Made by a program: the position numbers and the translations under genes
NCBI GenBank assembly: GCA_037954665.1
Contig: JBBMOL010000118.1
Coordinates: forward strand, 1,116,001 to 1,180,000
DNA: 64,000 bases
Reading direction: 5' to 3'
Source: Laguncularia racemosa
Lineage: Eukaryota > Streptophyta > Magnoliopsida > Myrtales > Combretaceae
Shown: piece by piece, positions 35,989 to 46,560 of the stretch
Position numbering within the stretch: the stretch's first letter is position 1
Layout: the number at the start of each line of letters is the position of its first letter
Notes under the pieces: model-generated
Seen by the model: only the letters and a program-made list of their open reading frames with translations
Told to the model about the DNA's origin: nothing
Database searches by the model: none

Positions 35989-36401
35989 TTTCCCTTTCGT
36001 CACTATTGCCCTTATACTTTCTTTTTCCATACAATTATGGTTTAGCACTCAAGATATCTTTCACTAGGGGTAAGCAGGTAACCCTATTACACAGAGTATT
36101 TGATACGAACCACACCAACTCGTGACGAAACCCAATACCAATACGTTCGGAAATTCATTGCCTAAGACGCCCAAACACCTAAAGTGGAAACCGCGACCCA
36201 TTGTCTATAAGCGAGACAAGGACCTTGGTATAAAAACGAAGACGCCACAATCGGGATGAAAGACCGATTGATAAGTCGGGATGAACGCCACGGAAATCAA
36301 TCCGATAAGTTCGATTTAGTTCTTGAAGAACCAAGAGAGGTGCCTCTCAAAAGTGTTTAATGTTCAAAGATGCATATCCTCATTGTTCTAAACCCTAGGA
36401 G

Positions 36402-36409
36402 CTTTTATA
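36402..36409 (-). promoter_or_regulatory. TATA box of the nested LTR
   Basis: The minus strand reads TATAAAAG, downstream of the palindrome array on that strand and upstream of CCTAGGGTTTAGAAC, a plausible transcription start area. Confidence 0.5.
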
Positions 36410-36504
36410 CTAGGGTTACAATTCGTGTAAAAACAAGTCCAAAACGACGTAGTTTAGATAAGTGGCGTAAAAACGCGAAAACAGAACAAGTAAGCCGGCA
36501 GGGG

Positions 36505-36718
36505 ATACACGGCCGTATACTTTGGTCGTGTACCTTTCTGTACAACTTCTGGCAACATACACGACCGTGTACTTTTCTGTGCACATTCCGGTCACATACA
36601 CGACCGTGTACTTCTGGTCGTGTATCTTTCTGTAGATTTGCTTGTCTCCATACACGCCCGTGTACTTTGGCCATGTATCTTTCTATGGATTTGCTTGACT
36701 CCATACACGGCCGTGCCT
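36505..36718 (-). repeat. Array of five palindromes ATACACGNCCGTGTAC
   Basis: Units start at 36505, 36557, 36596, 36650 and 36703 (spacings 52, 39, 54, 53). Each is an imperfect or perfect palindrome centred on G(G/A/C)CC. TCGTGTA and TCTTTCTGT linkers recur between units. The array lies 100-300 bp upstream of the TATA box. Confidence 0.85.
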
Positions 36719-36736
36719 TGAAAGTACACGCCCTCT

Positions 36737-36976
36737 TCAACCCGTGTCCGGTGTGACTTGTATAAGAGCAAGGGTCTTCTCATGATTGTTCCAATCCGTT
36801 CCAACTTCATGATTGCCCCAATCCTTTCCGGCTTCATGGACATCATTTATCAACCCGTTAAGTGCTTCCTTGAGTCGTTTCGCTCGACTTCTTGTGATCG
36901 GTCCAGGCGGCACTTCAAGAGGATCCACATTCCTTCTTCCAGCTTGACTCTCATCATGGATCTCATCAGTATTCAC
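36737..36976 (-). pseudogene. Polyprotein tail encoded in the LTR U3
   Basis: The minus frame carries DPLEVPPGPITRSRAKRLKE, then ALNGLINDVH and a stop after TPDTG. The GP-[IM]-TR-[SA]-R-[AT]-K motif is familiar from plant Ty3/gypsy polyproteins. The frame is already open across the LTR start at 36968 and closes within the LTR. That suggests the extreme C-terminus of pol reading into the 3' LTR, as reported for CRM-type chromoviruses. A gag N-terminus is the alternative. A second, broken copy of the motif is at 52930-53130. Confidence 0.55.
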
Positions 36977-37700
36977 CTATACGCTACTTGATTGGATAGG
37001 CTCCAAGTGAGTATAAAGAGTCACATAATAAATTCTGGGTATAAATTTTCTAGACCTTACTCCTACAGGATAAGGCACATGTATGAAGTCTTCCTATCTT
37101 ATACTTACTCTAGAACTTATACTTTAAAATATACAAGGTATAAGTTTTAGGATAGTCTATACTCATCCTATAAAAGGTTATTAATAGTATTAATAAATGA
37201 ATAATAAATGGTCATATTATATTTTTCAGCAATAAATGTTTTAATTAAAAAAAAATTAAGTCCATAAATTAATAATTTTAAATAATTAAATCTAATATTG
37301 TCTCTCTTTCATTTTGTCATTCCACCCCATTTTCCTCTCTAACTTTATATTTTCTATTTTATCCCCTTTATTCTTTCCCATTTAATAGGTAGTAAGATTA
37401 TAAAACTTGAAATAATAAAGGTAGACAAAATTATTATTTTTTAATTTCATATAATTTTTTATAGGTTCAATGGGTTTTACATATAAAGAACTTGTAATAT
37501 CCAATATAAATTACTTTTTAAATATCACATAAACTTGAAATTCATAAGAAAGGAAAAATTTACAAATTCCATAAAATATCCCATATTTGTAGGTTTTATA
37601 GGGTACAAAGGGGTTCCAAGATATTATAGGATAGGTTCCAGTTCCAAAATTTAGACTTCATACCCTATCCACCTTAAACCCGCTCATCCCTATATTTCAC

Positions 37701-38630
37701 AATTATTTTTTCTTTTTTACTTTCTTTTTTAATATTATTGACATGATGTGCTCATAATATTTTTACCAATTTATATAACTTACTTCTTAGCATGGAAATT
37801 TCTGTTGTTGTTAAATCAGTTAGATAGATTTTCAATTATGTAATTAAGACTTTAAAGTGTAATAAAAGATGGGTTAAAAATATAGAAAATTAACTAAATT
37901 GTGAAATTTCCCTACTTTAAGATTTCCTAAAGTCATTTAAACCATTAGAAATAGTGATTCAAACGATGTTATGCATAATAAGGGAGAGAAAGATCAAGCA
38001 TCAATTTGTTCGAATGACTTTAAGAAGTGATTCAAACGAGTCAATGCTAAGAGGAAAATAAGTTTAAACTTGAAAAGTCATTAAAACCACTCTTTGGAGT
38101 TATTTAAACCACCCTTAAAATATATAAAATTCTATAGATTGCATTCTAGAGAAGAAGTGTATCCATTAGTTAGACATATGTGTTATGTTGATAGATTATT
38201 TTGGTAGTAGGCCTCCAAGCCCATGTCAACCTGATCAATGCTAATAAGTTGCAATGAATCTAGGTTTATCGAGCATGGGTAAGATAGCCCAATCCAAAGT
38301 TTAAGTGAAAACAAGTAGGAAGAGTTCAGTAAATAAAGCACCTATAACTCCCCTCATTACTCTCCACCAAGTTCGTAGTCAAAGAGAAGATCTTGAGATA
38401 TTTATCATCCTTCTTATTTGACTTAGCTATTTACATATAAATAAAAGATCAAGCCTCTAATCGAGGAATAAAAAATTTGCCATTTTACACACACTCCCAT
38501 TGCCTTAATCCTTTATTTGAATACTGACTTAAGTGTTGGAGTGATCATACTAAAATCAACTCCAACACCCTTATAACTCATAATTTCTTGTCCTGAGTAG
38601 GTCGTGCACCCTTATGAGGATTAATTAACA
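37701..38630 (+). repeat. 5' LTR of Tat element 2 (left end not defined)
   Basis: TATAAATAAA at 38436-38445 is followed about 100 bases on by CTGACTTAAGTGTTGGAGTG and ACTCCAACACCC. This CTGACTT-...-GGAGTG signature is characteristic of the R/U5 part of Tat-lineage LTRs. The LTR ends ATTAATTAACA at 38630, and the primer site follows. The TG start lies somewhere after the MITE B duplication. Confidence 0.65.
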
Positions 38631-38635
38631 AAATT

Positions 38636-38647
38636 TGGCACCATTTG
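38636..38647 (+). other. Primer-binding site of Tat element 2
   Basis: TGGCACCATTTG, preceded by AAATT, resembles the TTTGGCGCCGTCTG site common after Tat LTRs, with two or three C-to-T or G-to-A type changes. Confidence 0.6.
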
Positions 38648-38775
38648 TTTTAGAGAAATAATCAAACCTCCATAATAGCTAGAAAATCACACTACACTAG
38701 ATCTAACAAAAAAAACTTAAAGCACCAAGCAAACTAACCAAACACTTAACCAATAACTTGGAACAAACTCTACCT

Positions 38776-40300
38776 CCCTACCCCCATTGTAGTAGCTAAT
38801 GAGGTAACAAAGCTTACATACTTGGAACAAATGTTGAATACTGTCATGGTGGAGAATACAGAGCTTTGTGAGCATGTTAACAAGTTAGAGCAACAATAGT
38901 AGAATGTTACACCATCGGTAGATTAGGTTGATGACCACACTTCCACTCAGTCACAACCACCACCCACACCACTTGTTGTTCAAAACAACAACCCTCTTGT
39001 GACTTTCTATCTAAGCTACTTCGCATAGCCTAATTGCAAACATAAACAACCAACCTACACCATCTAAAGCTTAGTCATACTATTCATTAGCCAATGCTAA
39101 TGTATCTGAGTTGGAGAACCTCATCAAGAGACTATCTAACATTAAGGAGTTGAAGAAAAATGACCTTTAGGACTAATTCTCCTTTAGCCAATTTCCATTT
39201 ACTTAAGAGATCTAGGATGAGGTGTTGCCCCCTTGCATCTACATCCCAATGCTAGAAATCGACAATAGGATAACTAACTTAGGTGACCACATTAGCTACT
39301 TTATGGCTCAGATCAAGCTACTCAACTATAGTGATGCAATTGCCTACAAAGCTTTCCAAGCACCCTTACAAAGGAAAACCAAACTAGTTACAATAGTTTG
39401 AAGCCAAACTCCATCTCCAACTTCAAAGGGCTTGTTATGCAATTTCATCAACATTACCTAGCAAGTAAAATGCTAGTGATGGACTCATCCAGCCTCAACC
39501 TCATCAAACAATGTCAGGACGAGTCCATTAGAGACTACCTCAATTGCTTCATTATGGCAATGCTAGAGATCCCCAATGTTGACTTGAATGTAGCATTAAG
39601 CATCACAATCATAGGCATCAAGACCTTAGGCCATTTCTTTGTATCTTTAACCAAGAATAAGCTCAAAACTTTTGAAGATTTCAAAAAAAGGGCTATCAAG
39701 TTTATCATGATGGAGGATAACATCAAGGCCTAAAAGGAGTTTGACCAAGAGATGCTAAAAAAGAAGAAAGGCAAAAAGAAAGACCAAGGTTCAATGAAAG
39801 ATCACCTCAATCCCAGCAACAATAATAATCAAGGCTCATCATGTGAAGGTAATAGCGATGCACAAGACAAAAAAAGCATCATGCCCTTTTATGTAACCTA
39901 TATACACCCTTAAAAAAATCGCAGGGCTAGATACTCTTAGAGTTTAGAAATAGGGGTATCCTTACCTAGCTTGAGAAGATAAGGGGCAATTCCACACATA
40001 AGCTCAGATAAGTACCATGAATTCCACAAAGATAAGGGATAAAATATGGAAAATTGTGCCTAGTTGAAGATTGCTCTTAAAGATACCATCTAACAGGAAC
40101 ACCATAAGGAGTATATCATTAATCGAGGTGACAAACAAGAATAGTTCACATAAAGAAGACAAATAGAACTAAACTAATGGCCTAGCACCTTAAGTAATAA
40201 CAATAAGAAAGCCCTTAATGGTATAATCAACATCATAGTAGGAGGGGCCAACAGCAAGAGGGTAATCAAGCTCTTAGTGTAAGGCCTATAGTTGACTTAA
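38776..40300 (+). pseudogene. gag: gag of Tat element 2
   Basis: Around 39190-39400 the frame gives LPPCIYIPMLEIDN, then LGDHISYFMAQIKLLNYSDA and AYKAFQAPLQRKT, and from 39398 FKGLVMQFHQHYLASK, QDESIRDYLNCFIMA and FEDFKKRAIKFIMMED. This is the capsid of Tat elements. A C-terminal motif CEFHKDKG-like (YHEFHKDKG, 40013-40040; first Cys changed) with LKIALKDTI follows, then IIVGGANSKR near 40230, which precedes protease. Many stops and shifts break it. Confidence 0.8.
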
Positions 40301-41707
40301 ACACAGCAACTAAGTTATGAGCTTGTGAGCAAAGAAGGTAAGATTAGATACTACTATCTCATTCTGAAATAGCAACCTTGAGGGAGTATAAACTCAAAAC
40401 AATGATGCCCTGGTGATCAAGGCTAGGATAGCTAATTTTGATGTTCGTAAAGTCTTAGTTAACATAAGCAACTCGATGCACATCATCTACAAGAAGACTT
40501 ATGACTAAATGAAGACTAAGCTCCAACAAATTTGAGGCCATATGACCATAACCTTTTCGACTTCAATAACCAACCTATCTAAGCTAAAGGCATTATCACC
40601 TTCCCTATGGAGCTTGGCAACGATAATCACATTATCAAACAACTCATAGACTTCTTGGTGGTCAATTGCTAGTTACCATACAACGTCATCCTAAGGTGAT
40701 CGACCTAAAACACCATCAAGATGACCCTTTCCATAGCATATTTGAAAGCCACATTCATCACACCAATAAGCATTGGCATTTGCTAAGTAGATCAACAATT
40801 GGCAAGGTCCTATTACTTATAAGCCCTTAATAAGGGGGAGGTACTTACTATAAAGACAAGGTTAAAGGAGAAGCTAAGTGCTAAGGTAAACCAACCAAGG
40901 AGACTTACACCATGTAGCTCAATACTAACACTAAGCATACTAAGTAGGTAAGGACATCAATACCTGCAAAGCTTAAGCAACAAATCATTGACTTCCTCCA
41001 ATTTAACAAGATGTCTTCACTAGTTTACCATCAAACATGCTAGGCATACACCTAAAAGTAATGATACATAGCCTCAACATCGACCTAGCCAACAAGGTCG
41101 TCAAGTCCCCTTAAAAGACAAGAGGTAATCAACAAGGAGGTGTAAAAGCTACTTAAAGCTAATTTTATGAGGGAGAAGCCATTTCCAACTTAGCTTGCAA
41201 ACTATATGCTATTTAAGAAGTCCAATAGGAAGTAAGGCATGTACATTGACTTCATAGACTTAAACAAAGCCTACCTAAAGGATTCCTTTCCTCTCCCAAA
41301 GATCGACTAGCTCGTTAACTTGACCTTAGGGTATGTGCTCCTAAGCTTTATGGATGCCTTTTTAGGCTACAACTAAATAAGGATGCATGAGCCCGACCAA
41401 ATACGTACCTCTTTCATCACCAATTTTAGGACATGTATTAAAAGGCCAAGCCTTTTGAATGCAAGAATGCCAAGGCACTTGTTGGTGATGAAGATGTTTA
41501 AACCTCAAATCAAGTGCAATGTAAAAGTCTATATAGATGACCTAATTGTGAAGAGCAAGCAACCCAATGACCATATCAAGGACTTGAAAGAAACCTTTGA
41601 CACCCTGAGAAAACACAACATGAAGCTCAACCCTCAAAAGCATATATTTGGGGTGGACTTAAAGAAGTTCCTTAGGTACATGGTCATAGCACGTGGCAAA
41701 TCGAGGC
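40301..41707 (+). pseudogene. pol: protease and reverse transcriptase of Tat element 2, cut by copia element 2
   Basis: Protease-like sequence at about 40380-40850 is badly decayed. RT is clear from 41120: KLLKANFMREK, FPT-x-LAN, YIDFIDLNKAY, DSFPLPKID, FMDAFLGYN, MHEPDQIRTSFITNF and the catalytic VYIDDLIVKS (YIDD at 41530-41541), then THDTLRK-type and MKLNPQKHIFGV. It stops at IEA of the usual ARGIEANP sequence, where the copia LTR begins at 41708. The rest of RT, RNase H and integrase are not found to the right. Confidence 0.85.
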
Positions 41708-43058
41708 TGTTATGTTCTTTCTTAAAGTATTTTGATAATAACAAAAAATACTAAATGTTTTTAATAAAGTTCATTGTATTTACAAATTGAACTAAGAGTT
41801 AGAAGGAAAGTTAGGTTATGTTTTAATTACCCAGAAGATAAGTCGGAAGGTGTTGCTGTTACGAGTTCTTATAAACAAAATAACTTTGTAAATCAATGTA
41901 AGTTGATTAACTTTCAATCTTGAAGACTTAGCTCTACTTATTGAATATATTTGGGTAACATATTCAATTCATTTCACTAAAGTAGGACAAATATCCATGG
42001 AAATCTAACTGATTAATTTTGGAATTAAAAGATTTAGTTAAATCATGATTAATTCATAATTGATCTCATATATCTGGTTATGCTACAAAGAGATCAAAAT
42101 TAAAAGGATTGCATCAGAGATTATATACCTTCGTGATCTTAAGGATGAGAGAAAGAATTCTTAAACATTTTTTAAAATCAATGGGTGATTGATTTCATCG
42201 ATCGATTTTATGCAAATAAGATATATTTCGATATAAGGATGAATCTGGACTATTTTCAACAATAAAATCGGCAGAATTTCTATAACATATTATGAAGATA
42301 TCAGATTTAAGTTTTAAAATCCTATAGCTATCTACAAATCTCTTAGGATAATTCTCAAGCATTCAAAACAAGATCATGGTGACAAACTTTCTAGTTAAAG
42401 ATAGATCAATAATGTAGTTATTACATTTCTATGTATAAATAGAAGTGAAATCAAAAGATTTAAGGTGAGAAGAAAATGCAGAACAGTATAACATTCATTT
42501 ATCAGAAACAAGAGCATTATCAAAACTCAGAGACTAACTTCAGAGCTACTATATCTTTTACATATTTTCATATTACACTCAAATTAATTTTTAGAGGATA
42601 TAAATTCTTATTTCCTCTTCTAGTTTTGATAATTCTTGAAAGCTAGATACATTTATTAGTGAGAGATTACTTGTAACTCTGTAGATTTGAGAATAACCAT
42701 AGCATAGCATGGTGTTTTTTTTTTTAAGCCAAGGTGTTGGCAGAATGATTGCAATCTCTCAAATTCATTTTGCATTAATGGGATGATACTGGTGTAGAAA
42801 ATCGGTCCCTGATAGTGGAGCAAGAAGAGAGGACTAACGCTTAAGGCGGAACCTCTATAAATAGCTTACCCAATTCTCTTCTCTCTATCTTTTAATTTTT
42901 ATTTTATAATAGCTTGTAATTTTTTATAAATATTTGTTTATACACCATAATTAAATTAATTAGTCAAAGGGGTAGTTTTTAACTAGCAATTTTTTAGAAA
43001 AATTTAGCAAGTAATCAATTCACCCCTACCCTCTTGATTACTTAATTCAAGACCAACA
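41708..43058 (+). repeat. 5' LTR of copia element 2
   Basis: 1351 bp from TGTTATGTTC to GACCAACA. The first 500 bases align with 50493-50984. The end motif CCAACA-AT before the primer site equals that of element 1. Confidence 0.88.
42434..42442 (+). promoter_or_regulatory. TATA box in the 5' LTR of copia element 2
   Basis: TATAAATAG in the context ATTTCTATG-TATAAATAG-AAGTG. It is in the place expected for the U3 promoter and lines up with CATAAAAAAG in element 1. Confidence 0.65.
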
Positions 43059-43060
43059 AT

Positions 43061-43072
43061 TGGTATCAAAGC
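43061..43072 (+). other. Primer-binding site of copia element 2
   Basis: TGGTATCAAAGC, one change from the Met-tRNA consensus, two bases after the LTR end. Confidence 0.88.
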
Positions 43073-43105
43073 AAGGACTTTGATAATACTTGAGTTAAAG
43101 ATCCT

Positions 43106-44999
43106 ATGGCTGAAAACAACATTTCTATTTCTACAAATCGTGCTCCATACTTTAATGGTACTAATTTTGGTTGTTGGAAATTTAGGATGGAAACTTAAAT
43201 CATGGCAATAGACTTTAACTCATGGGAAATCATACAATTTAGAGATGAAACTGTTGAAGAAGATAGAGATCAGACTTTGGCAGAAGCTGATAAGAGAAAG
43301 CTTGAAAAGAATCATCAAGCTAAGAACTTGTTACTTGCTACAATAGCTCATTCTAAATATTACTTGATTTCTTCTTACAGAATTGTGAAGGAAATCTAGG
43401 ACACACTCTGTGAAACTTACGAAGGAACATCAACAATCAAAGATACTATGATTAACTTATTAATGTAGGAATATGAGTTGTTTCAGTTTAAGTCCGATGA
43501 AAATAATAAGTTAGCTTTTAATCGTTTTACAGCAATTACAAATCAATTATCCTTACTTAACCATAAACTAAAAGATGTTGAATTTGTAAGAAAAATTTTA
43601 AGAATCTTGCCCAAATCATGAGATGCTAAAAAGATTACGATCAAGGAAGCTCAAAACCTAAACAAATTGGCATTAAGCCAATTGAGAGAAAAACTAATGG
43701 CATATGAATCTCACATCAGGCATACTTCTAATCAAGACAATAGTAAAAGGAACATAGCATTTAAAGTTATAAAAGTAGAGAACAATTTTAATATAGAAGC
43801 GGAAAGTGATGAGGATGAAGACATAAATTTGCTAGCTAAACATCTCAGTAAATTTCTAAAAAGAAAAGGAAAGAAAACGCCATTTAATAAAAATTCAAGT
43901 TCTAACTGTGGAAAATTTAATACAGGAAAAGATTATAAAGAAAAGGAAGAAAAAGAAAGAGAAAAAGAAGGAATTAATATGTTATGAATGCAAGAAACTA
44001 GGTCATATAAAATATAAATGTCCAGTGCTTATCAAGAAACTTAAGAAGTACAAAAAGAAACGTAAAGTACTATTATCAACATGGAGTGATCTAGAAGACT
44101 CAGAAATTGAGGAAGATAAAGATGAGGAAGCAAATGTATGTTTAATGGCAATGTCTGAGGTACATTCTAATTCTAAAATAGAAGAAGATTTACCTTATAA
44201 TGTTTATGTTGAGATTAAAAAATTGTTAAATCCATTGACTAAAGTAGATGCTAAAATTAACAAACTTAATTTAGAAAATAAAGCTTTAGTTGATGAGAAA
44301 AATGCGTTGACTCAAACAAATACACTTTTAATTGATGAGATTGACATATTAAAAATTGATTTTGAAGTTCTACAGATTGATAATAATAATCCATGCATAG
44401 CAAAGGATGCTTTAACTGATGAGAATGTTCTATTACGAAAAGAAATTAAAGATCTTAAAGTTAGAATAAATGAACTTTCTCAAACAATTGACAACACATT
44501 TAGTAAATTCGGTGAAAGCAATAAAAAATTACAAATGTTAATTTTTGCTCAAAGAATTGACAACTCAAAAACTGGTTTAGGATATAATAAGACAGGAAGC
44601 TCAAATGTTATAAAAAAAAGGATTGTTTTTGTTAAATCAAATAAAACTCTATTTCAAAAGAATGATGAAAATAATAAAATGAAAGACAAAGGCAAAGTTG
44701 TAACACAAGACAGAAAGTATATCAGAAGGTACCCAAATCAGAGTAGAAAAAATCTTGTCAAGGGATATAACAAGAGACTAGTCAGAAGGTGTCCTGATCA
44801 TTAGCAATCAAGACAGGTAAGTAATTGGTATAATGTAACTAATACTTATGCTTATTTCTTCTATAACAAGTTAGGGCATATTGAAAAGTATTGTTATTAT
44901 AAAAATAACAAGCTTAGTCTAAATCAAGTGAATCCACTTAATAACACGAGCTTGAATTTTAAAGGGCCTAAGCTTGTTTGGGTTCTAAAAAGGGTATGA
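43106..44999 (+). pseudogene. gag: gag of copia element 2
   Basis: Starts at ATG 43106 (MAENNISISTNRAPYF). One frame carries the capsid to about 43960, with stops at 43196, 43397, 43466 and 43619 at former Trp, Gln or similar codons; LREKLMAYESHI is conserved with element 1. A +1 change near 43950 leads to the zinc knuckle CYECKKLGHIKYKC (intact) and a long coiled coil to 44570. After a TAG at 44802 the second knuckle reads YFFYNKLGHIEKYC: both leading Cys are now Tyr, so it cannot bind zinc normally. Gag ends VLKRV-stop at 44997-44999. Confidence 0.86.
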
Positions 45000-46560
45000 T
45001 CTTTTTTTCTACAGATTGCAAGAACACAGAAAAAAACTTAAGGGTACGTGGTATCTCAACAGTGGGTGTTCACGTCATATAACTGGTGATGCTTCATTGT
45101 TCACAAGCCTTGAGTGGAAAGAAAAAGGATATGTGAAGTTTAGTGATGATAGTAAAGGAAGAATCATCACAACTAGTAACATTTACATTCCCCCTTTCAT
45201 CATTAAAAATTTATATTTGGAACAAGGTTTGAAACATAATTTATTAAGTATTAGTTAACTTTGCGATAAATGATATAAAATGACTTTTGATCAAAATAAA
45301 GTCAAAACATATAATAAAGACAATATAAAACTCTTTGAAGGCTATAAGAAAAAGAATATTTATTTAATTAAACTTACTAAAGTAGATGCTAAAAGTTGCT
45401 TTTTTCTATCAATGATAGTATTTATCTCTGGCATAGAAAGTTAGGACATGTTAGTTTTACACAATTAGAGAATTTATCAAAAAATAACTTAATTAAAGGC
45501 TTGCCGAAATTAAATATTAGAGAAGATATTCGTTGTGCTATATGGTCAAAAAATAAAATGATACCTATTTCTCATAAGAGTAAGAATGCTATGTCAACTA
45601 AAAGACCCTTAGAACTATTCCATTTGGATTTATTTGGCCCTTCACAAACCTTAAGTTTAGGTGGTAACAAATATGGATTTGTAATAGTTAATGATTTTTC
45701 TAGATATACTTGGGTTTTGTTTTTACGACATAAAAGTGATGCCTACAAATCCTTTGAAAAAAAATTCAAAACAAGTTTAAAATGAAAAAGGTTATTCCAT
45801 TATCAGTTTAAGGACTAATCATGGGAAAGAATTTGAAAATAAAAATTTTATCAAAATTTGTGAAGAAAATAGCATCACACACAAATTTTCAACCCTCTAT
45901 ACTCCACAACAAAATAGAGTAGTTGAGCGTAAAAATAGAACAATCCAAGAAATGACATACACCTTACTAAACAAAAGTGATGTAGCACAATATTTTTGGG
46001 TTGAAGTCGTTTCAACTGTATGATACATCATTAATCATGTTTATGTAAGGCCTTTAACTAGAAAAACATCATAGGAAATTTTTAAAGGAAGGAAACCTAA
46101 AGTTTCCTATTTTCATGTTTTTAGAAGTAAGTGTTTTGTGAAGAAAACAGGTATAGCTTTAGGAAAATTTGATGAAAGAGCTGATGAAGCCATATTCTTA
46201 GGATATTCAATCAATAGTAAAGCTTATCATGTGTTTAACAAGACTTCTATAATAGTTGAATAATCCATAAATGTAAGATTTATTGAAGAAGAAATAATAA
46301 ATGATGTTGATGATGAAAACCTAATCATATCCAAAAGAGATGCTGAAAATATTTCCTTTATATCAAGCACAAAAATTAAAGAAAATCAAAATACAGAGTC
46401 TGATATACTAGGAACATCTAGAGAAAAAATGAACTCAAAAGATAACTTAAAAGATGAATTAGAAGGTAGTTCAAAAGATAAATTAGAACCTACCTAGGAA
46501 TGTATTCATCCATCCAAGTCTATAAGAATTCAATCCAACCATCCCATAGAACAGGTAATA
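45000..46560 (+). pseudogene. pol: protease and integrase of copia element 2
   Basis: The frame is +1 to gag, as in element 1. The protease motif reads NSGCSRHITGD, so the catalytic Asp is Asn. After a stop at about 45256 and a slip near 45390, integrase gives WHRKLGH with the second Cys of the C-x2-C pair replaced by Trp (CAIW), then FHLDLFGP, VNDFSRY, TNHGKEFE (catalytic Asp changed to Asn) and VERKNRT. A further shift is at about 45780. Stops near 46021, 46072, 46261 and 46494 follow. It is inactive in protease and integrase by residue loss as well as by frame. Confidence 0.86.

Larger units (their letters stand above)
36101..36968 (-). mobile_element. Chromovirus-type solo LTR inside MITE B
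   Basis: 868 bp from TGATACGAAC to GATCTCATCA, flanked by GTATT at 36096-36100 and 36969-36973. MITE sequence resumes in register on the right. It is richer in G+C than its surroundings. On the minus strand it holds in order: a coding-like tail (36968-36740), a palindrome array (36505-36718), TATAAAAG at 36402-36409 and a leader. This is LTR architecture, so I read it as a solo LTR whose U3 overlaps the end of a polyprotein. Confidence 0.8.
36065..37692. mobile_element. hAT-like MITE, copy B, interrupted
   Basis: The ends TAGGGGTAAGC and GCTCATCCCTA form an imperfect terminal inverted repeat. Flanking octamers TCTTTCAC (36057-36064) and TATTTCAC (37693-37700) match at 7 of 8, the duplication size of hAT elements. 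Without the insertion at 36101-36968 it is about 755 bp and collinear with copy A. Confidence 0.75.

Noticed and set aside
35789..36034. 81-codon minus frame with a repeated 28-residue peptide as a repeat protein
   Set aside because: It is created by the 84-bp DNA duplication over a MITE end and flank.
36505..36718. Palindrome array as a CRISPR-like or origin structure
   Set aside because: Only five units with variable spacers that are themselves related; it lies inside an LTR with target duplications, upstream of a TATA box.
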